64,000 bases of DNA, from the NCBI GenBank assembly GCA_937924775.1, contig CALDUT010000010.1:62001-126000 (forward strand), given 5' to 3'. The stretch comes from an uncultured Gemmata sp. (GTDB taxonomy: Bacteria; Planctomycetota; Planctomycetia; Gemmatales; Gemmataceae). The position numbers and the translations under genes were made by a program. Positions within the stretch are counted from its first letter, which is position 1. Each line of letters opens with the position of its first letter. The notes below the pieces were generated by a model, which searched no databases, was not told the origin of the DNA, and was given only the letters and a program-made list of their open reading frames with translations. Shown piece by piece: positions 54,371 to 62,793 of this stretch.

Positions 54371-55807
54371 ATGCGTTTTTTCCTCTCTCTGGTTGTAGCT
54401 GCTGGGAGTGTGGCGGCAGTGCGGAGTGCCGAGCCACCGCGGCCACAATATTGTGTGGACATTTGTCGATGATATGTCGGCCCATTTTGGCTGCTATGGC
54501 GAAAAACTTATCCAAACGCCTCATGTGGATCGGCACGCCCAAGAGGGCACCCGTTTTAGCCGGGCATTTTCACCGCGCCAGTTTGCTCGCCATGCCGCTC
54601 AGCACTCATCACCGGCTGCTACCAGACCTTCCTCGGGGAGCAGCATCACTGCAGCGGTCGTGGTACCGAGAAGATGCAATTGCCGCAAGGGATTGTTCCT
54701 GTGCCGGTCTTGTTCCAACAGGCCGGCTATTACACTTGCAATGGCGGCCTCCATATCAAGGGCAATGTCATCGCCAAAACGGATTGTAACTTTGAATGGA
54801 AGTCTAGCATGTACCATGGGAACGATTGGTCAGGCCGCAAGGAGGGCCAACCGTTCCTCATGCAGGTGCAGTTACACGGCGGCAAGTACCGAAGACAGGG
54901 TTTGGCCCTGGCGTGGAGCGAACGGGTTCGCCGCGAGTTGGGCTCTATCACCCGTCCCGAAGATGTGACGCTTTCGACCTACTATCCACACGATCCGATT
55001 TTTGTTGGAAGATTGGGCCCGCTACCTCGATTTTTGCCGCTCTACGGATAAGGAAGTCGGCGAACTGATGGCGCGTCTCAAAAGGGAGAAATTGCTTGGA
55101 CAACACCGTGGTGTTTTTCATGACGGATCACGGCATCAGCCACGCCCGCGGTAAGCAATTCCTCTACGACGAGGGGACTCTATGTTCCCTTTATCGTCCG
55201 CGGGCCGAGTATACCCCAAGGTGCCATCCGTGACGATTTGGTCGAACACATCGACATGACCGCGAGTTCTTTGGCCCTCGCGGGAATTGAAATCCCCAAG
55301 TGGATGCAGGGGCGAAATCTCTTCGCCAAAGACTATCCGAAACGCGACGCGGTCTTTGCCGCCTGCGACCGCTGCGACGGTACCGTCGACCGCATCCGCG
55401 GTGTACGCCCATAGCGCTTCAAATACATCCGCAACTACTACCCCCAGCGGCCCCATCTCTAACCCAACCGTTACAAAGACGAAAAGGCGATTATCCAACG
55501 CCTCCGCGAACTCGACGAACTGCCCAAGAAATTGCTCTTCAACCCGCTACGTCCCGCGGAAGAATTGTATGATCTCCAGAGCGATCCCTATGAGACCAAG
55601 AATCTCGCAAACGATCTGGCCGACAAAACCACTCTGGCCGCGCTACGGAAAAAACTCGCAAAGTGGGAAGAAACAACCAACGACCGCGGTCGCTAACCCG
55701 AACCAGAGACGATGTATGATTCCGACATGGCTGTCTATTTCAGCGGCAAGGAGGGATCGCCCGGTCAGGACATTCTCAAGAAGAACATCGCTCTCATGAA
55801 ACAGTGA
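54371..55807 (+). pseudogene. Sulfatase pseudogene (frameshifts, in-frame stops)
   Basis: A decayed type I sulfatase. The signal peptide ([20 protein letters not shown]) is in one frame. The frame then shifts near 54450 to [20 protein letters not shown], and again near 54565 to the active-site region [15 protein letters not shown], where CSPCR (54584-54598) keeps the CxPxR formylglycine motif. Later fragments in other frames are [36 protein letters not shown] and EELYDLQSDPYETKNLAND. In the last part three stops (near 55413, 55461 and 55696) sit where Gln would fit (CAG to TAG, CAA to TAA twice). The central part is also shortened. It would have encoded a secreted arylsulfatase or heparan-sulfatase-like enzyme. 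Confidence 0.88.
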
Positions 55808-56048
55808 GCTCAGAAGGGGAGATGAATCCCAGGTTCAGGAGACTGTACACGATCGCTGTTGGGCTTTGCTTCTGCGGCCAGCCTTAGGTTTGACCATCGC
55901 CACATACAGAAATAGTCATAATGGCGGCAGCCATGGTCGGAGTCCTAAGAGATTGATGCATTTGTCCTGACCCATGTATGGCAACTGCGTGGCAGTTCGG
56001 CTCAACAGTTGCCCGTCGGACACCGCGGGAGTCGCACGGCTACCCAGA

Positions 56049-57731
56049 TCATTTTGGGTGCTTGGTGGCAGCTTCGATGGCTTTTTGGGTTTCAAGAACA
56101 TCCGCTTTCATGGTTAATGCCGCCTCACATAATTGCAGGTACGCTTTCACGAGTGCTTCGTTTTTGGGGGTGCGGGCAGCTTCGTCTTTGAGTTTCTCGG
56201 CAGCGTCTTCAATTGAGCGCAGCACGAGGAGTTTTCGGGTTAGATCATTTTTCAGGACCTCAAGGGTAGTCGGGATGGTTGTTAGCGGCGTGGGACGCGT
56301 AGTAGCCACCGGTAGGTCGGGTACGGGTACAGAAATCGTTGCGCTATGCGGGGGTTTGGTTTCAATGGGGAGGCTGAGGCGAGTACTCTTTCCTCCCAAA
56401 GTGGGCCACATTTGCACAGTACCCGCCCAATCCCCTCCGACCACAATTCTCCCATCAGCGCTGAGGGCGACGCGCATCACAATGTCGTCCGTGGGTCCGA
56501 GTTCCGCGAGCAGTTTCCCTTGGTGATTCCACGTGCGCACGCGATTATCGCGTCCTGCGGTAGCGAGGGTGCCGTCTGAGTGCATCACCAGATCGAGAAC
56601 ACCCTTGCCATGAGCGGTCCACTGCCTTGTTTCACGCAACTGGTGCATATCCCATAACCGCACGGTGCCGTCTTCACTGGCTGATAGAAAGCCATTGGAA
56701 TCGGCTTGCCAAGCAATGGCGGTAACGGCTTGGCTATGGCCGCGCAGCATGGCGAATTCCTTTCCGGATTTCGCTTCCCAAACGTAGAGCCCACCAAAAC
56801 GATCCCCGGCTGCCAGCAACAATCCCTCTGGGCTGAAGGCGAGTGACAAAACCCAATCCGTTGGCTTACGGAAGGTGTGCAAAATCTGGCCATCGGCGAC
56901 GGCGGCGATTTTCACTAAGCGGCTAGGGCCACCGTAGGCGACGCGCGTTTTGTCGGGCGATAAATCAGCACAAAGGATAGCATCGGTAACGTCGGTGAGT
57001 GTGAACAGCCGCTTCCAAGTACCAACTTCGATACCAGCGATGGCTCCAGATTGACCACCGACGCCGCCGGCAGCCAGCAAAATCTTTCCATCGTGCGAGA
57101 AGCGTAGGGAGTGAACTTCGCCCTCCGGGAAAGCCACGGCACCGAGCAACTTCGCATGGGGGATTTCGTAGAGAAGAACCTGTTTGATACCGCTCAGAGC
57201 GACCAATGACCCAGTGGGGCTGGTCGCAAGCGCTGTAATGGGTGTGGGCCGCGGCAGAAGTGCCGCTTTCTTAAGTCCATCGATAGTTTTTGGTGCGGAA
57301 CTGGGGACCAGCGCAGTGGTGTTGCGGTTTCTTTCCACCGCTCCACCTTCGATCCACTTACGGAGGATGTCGATTTCTGTTTGGGGAATCTTGGGGCTGT
57401 TGGGTGGCATCTTCGGATCTTCGAGGTGCGCGGTGAGGCTGTAGAGTAAGCTCTCCTCAGGTTTACCGGCGATCACGATTTTGCCTGAAATGCCGCCTTG
57501 CATCACGTTGGTGAAGCTGGAGAGATCGAGATCGCCCCGGGGCCGATCGCCTCTGTGGCACTTTTCGCAGTGCTTGGCGAGGATCGGCTTGACGTGAGCC
57601 TCGAAGGTGATGGTGTCGGTAGGTTTGGGTTCGTCCGCCTGGGCTGGGGTCTGCGCGAGGGCTAGAAGCAGTATTGCCACCACAGTGAGAGTTATTGCAA
57701 CCACAGCAACCCCATTGGCCTGACTTCTCAT
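56049..57731 (-). CDS. Secreted protein with planctomycete-type cytochrome c domain and WD40 repeats
   Basis: A 560-residue exported protein with a signal peptide (residues ~1-32, hydrophobic VAVVAITLTVVAILLLALA). Residues ~42-130 form a haem-binding domain of the planctomycete cytochrome c type (HVKPILAKHCEKCHRGDRPR, with CxxCH, and PPNSPKIPQTEIDILRKWIE). Residues ~160-455 carry WD40 repeats (GEVHSLRFSHDGKILLAAGG, HSQAVTAIAWQADSNGFLSA, SEDGTVRLWD). A C-terminal helical region of ~90 residues is acidic and Ala-rich. It is the last gene of the four-gene minus-strand cluster, 39 bp after the DUF1549/DUF1553 gene. It probably acts in the periplasm or at the cell surface. Confidence 0.88.
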   Translation of the reverse strand: MRSQANGVAVVAITLTVVAILLLALAQTPAQADEPKPTDTITFEAHVKPILAKHCEKCHRGDRPRGDLDLSSFTNVMQGGISGKIVIAGKPEESLLYSLTAHLEDPKMPPNSPKIPQTEIDILRKWIEGGAVERNRNTTALVPSSAPKTIDGLKKAALLPRPTPITALATSPTGSLVALSGIKQVLLYEIPHAKLLGAVAFPEGEVHSLRFSHDGKILLAAGGVGGQSGAIAGIEVGTWKRLFTLTDVTDAILCADLSPDKTRVAYGGPSRLVKIAAVADGQILHTFRKPTDWVLSLAFSPEGLLLAAGDRFGGLYVWEAKSGKEFAMLRGHSQAVTAIAWQADSNGFLSASEDGTVRLWDMHQLRETRQWTAHGKGVLDLVMHSDGTLATAGRDNRVRTWNHQGKLLAELGPTDDIVMRVALSADGRIVVGGDWAGTVQMWPTLGGKSTRLSLPIETKPPHSATISVPVPDLPVATTRPTPLTTIPTTLEVLKNDLTRKLLVLRSIEDAAEKLKDEAARTPKNEALVKAYLQLCEAALTMKADVLETQKAIEAATKHPK

Positions 57732-57770
57732 GAATTATCCCACCTGTTGCTATCGTGAAAATATATTCAC

Positions 57771-60179
57771 TTACCGGTTGAAAATGAATTCATTGGTGTT
57801 TAGCAGGGCCCAAAACAAGTCTTTGAGGGCCTCCTGGTGATTGTCCGCAACCGCAAGTCGCTGAGCGATTCTGCGGGCTTCATTAGTTGTTGGCTGGCGA
57901 CCTAGGCAGCGGATGTAGAGTTCCTCTGCCACGGCAACCGGTTCTTTCTTGGCGGCCAGAAGTTTCTCCACCACCCGACCTTCGGTGATTTTACCATTGG
58001 TGGTTTCACCATTGAGCAAGTGAAGGGCTTGCGAGAGCGTGGGGTTGGTCTTCACTTCGCAGGAACAAGCCGTAGTCCGCAATGCCCGACCGAAGGTGGT
58101 GAGGAAGTAGTTGGGGGTACGGCCATCGGGAATGTGGATCGCCCGCGCACCGACAGGCAAACCGGGGAAACGCGAGGTTGTTTCCGTGACTTGGTTAATA
58201 CAGTCGAGCAGGATTTCGGCTCGCAGCCGGCGAACTGTTTGCCGCGAGAAATTCCGCTCATCGAGATCGTTGGTAGCATTGCGTTGGGTAGACAGTTGAT
58301 AGGTGCGGCTGAGGCAAATATCCCGGGCGAGTTTTCGGATATCGAAGCGGTATTCCGCGAGTTTGGTGGCTAAGGCTTCTAGCAAGGCGGGATTACTCGG
58401 TGGGTTCGATACACGCATGTCGTCCACCGGTTCCACGATACCTTTGCCGAAAAAGTGGGCCCACACAATATTGGCGATGTTACGTCGGAATTGAGCGTTG
58501 TCGGGATGGGCGAGCCAATCGGCTAAGACCTGACGGTAATCAGTTCCGGGGGGAATGCGCGGAGCAGTACCGCCCAAAAACTTGGGTTCAACTGGACGAT
58601 GGTCCACCGGGTGGAGTGTTTTCCCAACACCGGAATTGAAGACGGTCAGTTCCCGGGGGTCTTGGGCGTTCTTGTAACCAATTTGACCAAAGAAGGCAGC
58701 AAAACCATAGTAGTCGTCCAACGTCCAGCGGTCGAAGGGGTGATTATGGCATTGAGCGCATTGAATGCGGGTGCCCAAGAAAACTTGGGCGACATTCTCC
58801 GCTAGCAGTTGTGGTGCGGTTTCTGTTTGGAAGTAGTTTACGGCCGGATTTTGGAACGTTCCGCCGGAAGCCGGCAGCAGTTCTCGCACAATCGCATCGA
58901 TGGTGACTCCGGAATGAATCTTGTCACGCAGCCATTTGTCGTAGAGCCGCAATCCTTTCTCACTGATGCCGTTGACAGTACGGATTTGCAGTAATTCGGC
59001 CCATTTCATCACCCAAATATCTCGGAATTCTTCGCGTTCGAGGAGAACATCGACGAGTTTTTCCCGTTTCTGAGGGTCCGGGTCGGCCAGAAAGCGTTCG
59101 CGTTCGGCTGGCATGGGCAATAAACCAATCAGATCAATATACACGCGACGCAAAAAAACCTCGTCGCTGCAGATGGCCGACGGAATGATGTGTAACTTGT
59201 TCAGTTTGGCGTGAACATGGGTGTCGATGTAGTTGAACGCAGGTGTTTGAGGATTGGTGAAGGGCGTGCCAGGGCGGACAATCACAGTCGTTCCTTCGAC
59301 GAATTCATCAAACCGAGCTAGGATGAAAGCTTCACCCGGTCCAATAGCGCTGATGATGCTTTTGTCGCTCACGATGGCCGCGGAGTCGTTATTACTAACG
59401 AATACACTGAAACGGGTTACATCGCGATCAGTACCGTCGCTGTATATGGCCCGAACCACTATCCGTTGCACTTGTCCTGGCCGTGCGAATACGGCCTCTT
59501 TCGGGTAAACCTCGATGCCAATAGGCCGCGGCGTTTCGGGAGGATCCAGAGGAGCGCCATCTTCCAACCAGCGCACGAGTAATTGGTAGTTTTCGCTACC
59601 TGCTTCGAGGCGTTGGCCCCCCGTGTGGGCCACTTTGCCCGAGGCTTTGTTGAGTAACAAGCAATCTTCTGGAGTTGCCAAATTCACCCGGCGGCCGCCC
59701 ATCTCCCGGGTGATGCGGAAATGATCGCCCTCAGGATCGTAGCCGAACAATGAGAGGCGAAAGCCATCCTTGCCTGAAGCAGCACCGTGGCACTTCCCCG
59801 AGTTACAACCGGTGCGGGTCAGTACCGGTAACACATCGTTACGGAATCGCAGAGGCTCGGCTGTCTTTGGCCGCTTCACGGTCACAGGAATTGTCATGGC
59901 CAGACGGCCCCAACTCACCGTGAGAGTGGCATTCCCCTCCTCCAAAGGTGCTAAAAAAGCATTTTGAATCGCGACAATTGGCTGATCGAGCGAGTAGTTG
60001 GCGTCCGCGGTCACATCTTGAGTGCTGCCATCCGCATATTCGGCTTGAACGACCAATCCTTGACGATCGCGGGCACCTGTCAATTCCACTGTCGCGGGGG
60101 AAACGGTGATCCGCATAGGTTCGGCCGCTGCACCTAAACTGGGCAGGAGTAGACCGACGATCATCAGAAATTCACGCAT
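57771..60179 (-). CDS. DUF1549/DUF1553 protein with Ig-like (Big) and cytochrome-like domains
   Basis: An 802-residue exported protein. The ATG at 60179 is chosen as the start of the signal peptide (MREFLMIVGLLLPSLGAAAE). Residues ~25-105 are an Ig-like bacterial domain (RITVSPATVELTGARDRQGL, DGSTQDVTADANYSL). Then a haem-type CxxCH (RTGCNSGKCHGAASGK) follows, a second Ig-like domain (~220-300), DUF1549 (~320-520, with YIDLIGLLPMPAERERFLAD and IQCAQCHNHPFDRW, a second CxxCH) and DUF1553 (~545-800, NIVWAHFFGKGIVEPVDDMR). This order is typical of planctomycetes. Function unknown; co-localisation with DUF1501 proteins is a hallmark of the phylum. Confidence 0.92.
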   Translation of the reverse strand: MREFLMIVGLLLPSLGAAAEPMRITVSPATVELTGARDRQGLVVQAEYADGSTQDVTADANYSLDQPIVAIQNAFLAPLEEGNATLTVSWGRLAMTIPVTVKRPKTAEPLRFRNDVLPVLTRTGCNSGKCHGAASGKDGFRLSLFGYDPEGDHFRITREMGGRRVNLATPEDCLLLNKASGKVAHTGGQRLEAGSENYQLLVRWLEDGAPLDPPETPRPIGIEVYPKEAVFARPGQVQRIVVRAIYSDGTDRDVTRFSVFVSNNDSAAIVSDKSIISAIGPGEAFILARFDEFVEGTTVIVRPGTPFTNPQTPAFNYIDTHVHAKLNKLHIIPSAICSDEVFLRRVYIDLIGLLPMPAERERFLADPDPQKREKLVDVLLEREEFRDIWVMKWAELLQIRTVNGISEKGLRLYDKWLRDKIHSGVTIDAIVRELLPASGGTFQNPAVNYFQTETAPQLLAENVAQVFLGTRIQCAQCHNHPFDRWTLDDYYGFAAFFGQIGYKNAQDPRELTVFNSGVGKTLHPVDHRPVEPKFLGGTAPRIPPGTDYRQVLADWLAHPDNAQFRRNIANIVWAHFFGKGIVEPVDDMRVSNPPSNPALLEALATKLAEYRFDIRKLARDICLSRTYQLSTQRNATNDLDERNFSRQTVRRLRAEILLDCINQVTETTSRFPGLPVGARAIHIPDGRTPNYFLTTFGRALRTTACSCEVKTNPTLSQALHLLNGETTNGKITEGRVVEKLLAAKKEPVAVAEELYIRCLGRQPTTNEARRIAQRLAVADNHQEALKDLFWALLNTNEFIFNR

Positions 60180-60287
60180 AGTACACTCTTCCATAATCTA
60201 TATTTCTGTATCGTATTGCGAACTAATGTACACTTCAAGTAGCTAGACTCTAATTTTCCCAAACCGCTCATTGTGATCGAGTCTCGG

Positions 60288-62735
60288 CTATTTTTTCTCC
60301 TGCTGACGCAGTGCTTCCAACGGGCTGAGTGGTTTACCGGTGGCGTCGGTTTTGGCAGCACCGGGGGGATCGATCTTGAGCAATCCCCCGCGACCCGTTC
60401 GGTAGACCACTTTTTGACCAGCAACGACACCCGCTAGCTCGCAAACCAGCGTTCGGTGTTCGCCCAGTGGGGTGGTCGGATCGATGGTCACTGTAAACGT
60501 GATCATTTTCGCATCCCCCGCGATTTCGACGCTGGCGGCTGTGGCCCGGGGTGGTAAACCATCGAGTTTGGCGGTGAAACGGCCCGGCACTGTGGAATTT
60601 GCTTCGAGTTGGCAAATCACTTGGACGGTTTTCCCCGCCTCACCAACAGTACTAGGGAAGGAGGCCTTGAGGGGTGCCTCTGCGACTTTCATTGTTCGTG
60701 CCGCAGACGCTACCGGGGTGATTCCCTCCACCGCTCGACGTGGGCGGCCCCCGGGTGTTAGCGTGCCAAGGCCATTCATTCCCACCAAAAGCGGGTCTCG
60801 GCCCGCACGGCCAGGCCGGGCAATCGTCGCTTCCGCGATTAGTTTCCAATCGCCTACTTCGGCTTCAGGGCTAGCTACCAAGGTGACGGTTGCTTCATCT
60901 TTCTCCGGCGGAATCAAGACCGTTGTGGGGGCTTCCACACCCGGGGGCAGGGTGGGGAATGTCACTTCGACCGCGTCGGTGAAATCCTTTGTACGTTCCA
61001 CGCGCACGGTGATTTCAAGAGTGCCATCGGTGGCCAAGGGTGTGGTGGGTGGTGAAACGCTTACATGAAGTGGCGATTCTTCCACCACGGCCACTATCAA
61101 GCGATCCAAAATCAAGGATTGGATCGCGGAGTCGCCCGGGCCCCGCACCAGAGGAACAACGTGAACGAATCCACCAGTGAAGCAGTTCTCACCAACTTGG
61201 CAGGTACCCATGATCGAAACCAACCGCCCCCCCAGCGGAGCATCGGCGTCGGCTTCAAACACAACAGGAAGGAGATACTCGTCGGCGGGGATGGTTCCCA
61301 GATCGACTTTCACCCCGGTTGGGAGTTCGCTGGCCCTGAGAGACACAGGACCGGCCACATCGTCGCGGCGAACAGCCAAGTATGCCATTACACGATTTCC
61401 ACGTGGTATGGCAATCACCTGCCGATCCTGCGATTTGCGGGTGCGTTCGGGGGCGAACACGGTTAGGCCGCGTTGGGGGCGATCCAGTTCTATCCGGTAG
61501 ATGAAGCCTGGTCCGCCTTGGTGGCGTTTATCGCTTACGCGGACGATGTATTCTCCATCTGTGGGGATTGTGAGCTGGAGTGCACTATCGTGGGTGGTGT
61601 CGTCATCATTGATGGCCACACGTGACCCGTGCGAATCGAGGATTTCGACAATGGTATCGACGGGAGTTCCAATCCGGGACGCATAAGCTTGAATGGCGAT
61701 TGCGTCGCCTTTCTGGGCCCGGAAGCGGAAATGATCAATGTCGCCATCTTTCGCCAGGATGCCGTTGAACGCTACTGGCCATGCTACCGCGGCGGGGATT
61801 TTGCGAAAATCCTCGTTAGGCTCCACTTCGTTCACGTTAGGAAACGGCGAAATCCGGAACGGATGAGCTGTTGGTGCCGTTCCATAAGGATCGGTGGGAA
61901 ATAGTTCGTATGTCGTAAATTCTTTCGGCAGTTGGATTAGCGTGGTTTGTTCGCCCTCGGCAGATCCGAGCATGGTGAGGGCGATTTCGGTTCCGGCTTC
62001 CCCGCCGGGAGGAAAGATCGCGGTGGGGCGGGGAAAAGTACCCACATGCAGCAGATAGGCGTTGTTAGGACCACCGCCGGCGGTAGTGTCGCGAACTTCG
62101 ATGGTATAGTTGCCCTCCTCGGGAGCGAGGAGGGATACGAACGGGTCTTGCCGGAATAGTGCCGTGTCGTCGACGGTCGCTAGCTCTTTTCCGTCAGGGC
62201 CATAAACAGTGATCACGTTATCCGTCAGTCCGACACCCAAACGAATACCTTCCACTTCCGCCGTCAGTCGTTGACCTTTTTGGAGTACGACCGCGTAGTA
62301 GTCGCGATCGCCCGACTCAATGATCCCAGAAATGGTGGTGTTGAGTTCCACCTTCTGCGCGGTTTCTCGCGAGCCGTGATCCACTGCTTCGAGGACGACC
62401 GGGAAACGGGTGATGGCGAACGTGCGAATTTCCGAGATACCAGTGGGTGTGCGCAACCGGAACGCATGCAAACCGATTTTGCAATCGGATGTCGCCTCGA
62501 GTGTGGCGATGACTTCGCGTTCGCTCTTAGCTTCGAGTCGGGTGCACCTGATCCCGGCCGAGTATAGCAACAATTCTTGAGCAGCGTTCAACTGCCTGCC
62601 GCGGAGGGTGAGGGTGAAGACGCTGCCACGCTGCCCCGCACTGGGGTAAACGGATTCCACCGTGGGCGTTGCGGCAGAGCTTGTACTACACAGTGTGCCG
62701 ACAGCGATAATGACCAGCAGAAGCCGAACAGGCAT
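60288..62735 (-). CDS. Secreted protein with pre-peptidase C-terminal (PPC) domains
   Basis: An 815-residue exported protein with signal peptide MPVRLLLVIIAVGTLCSTSS. The first mature domain (VESVYPSAGQRGSVFTLTLR) is IPT/TIG-like. Two PPC-type beta domains follow: residues ~120-225 (GIIESGDRDYYAVVLQKGQR, EEGNYTIEVRDT) and ~315-420 (EVEPNEDFRKI, GILAKDGDIDHFRFRAQKGD, PTDGEYIVRVSDKR). The remainder is a chain of Ig-like beta domains (EITVRVERTKDFTDAVEVTF, PEKDEATVTLVASPEAEVGD). It has no protease domain despite the PPC name. It is the second gene of the cluster, 58 bp after the DUF1501 gene. No strong ribosome binding site is seen. Confidence 0.85.
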   Translation of the reverse strand: MPVRLLLVIIAVGTLCSTSSAATPTVESVYPSAGQRGSVFTLTLRGRQLNAAQELLLYSAGIRCTRLEAKSEREVIATLEATSDCKIGLHAFRLRTPTGISEIRTFAITRFPVVLEAVDHGSRETAQKVELNTTISGIIESGDRDYYAVVLQKGQRLTAEVEGIRLGVGLTDNVITVYGPDGKELATVDDTALFRQDPFVSLLAPEEGNYTIEVRDTTAGGGPNNAYLLHVGTFPRPTAIFPPGGEAGTEIALTMLGSAEGEQTTLIQLPKEFTTYELFPTDPYGTAPTAHPFRISPFPNVNEVEPNEDFRKIPAAVAWPVAFNGILAKDGDIDHFRFRAQKGDAIAIQAYASRIGTPVDTIVEILDSHGSRVAINDDDTTHDSALQLTIPTDGEYIVRVSDKRHQGGPGFIYRIELDRPQRGLTVFAPERTRKSQDRQVIAIPRGNRVMAYLAVRRDDVAGPVSLRASELPTGVKVDLGTIPADEYLLPVVFEADADAPLGGRLVSIMGTCQVGENCFTGGFVHVVPLVRGPGDSAIQSLILDRLIVAVVEESPLHVSVSPPTTPLATDGTLEITVRVERTKDFTDAVEVTFPTLPPGVEAPTTVLIPPEKDEATVTLVASPEAEVGDWKLIAEATIARPGRAGRDPLLVGMNGLGTLTPGGRPRRAVEGITPVASAARTMKVAEAPLKASFPSTVGEAGKTVQVICQLEANSTVPGRFTAKLDGLPPRATAASVEIAGDAKMITFTVTIDPTTPLGEHRTLVCELAGVVAGQKVVYRTGRGGLLKIDPPGAAKTDATGKPLSPLEALRQQEKK

Positions 62736-62793
62736 TGGGTGTTACTCACAAGGGGAAGATTGTGTGCGAACCACGGCTGCGCTTGCGGTTTCG

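Noticed and set aside
54371-55807. Stop-codon reassignment (Gln) to explain the stops in the sulfatase
   Set aside because: Frameshifts are also present, and TAA/TAG act as normal stops in the intact genes of the window.
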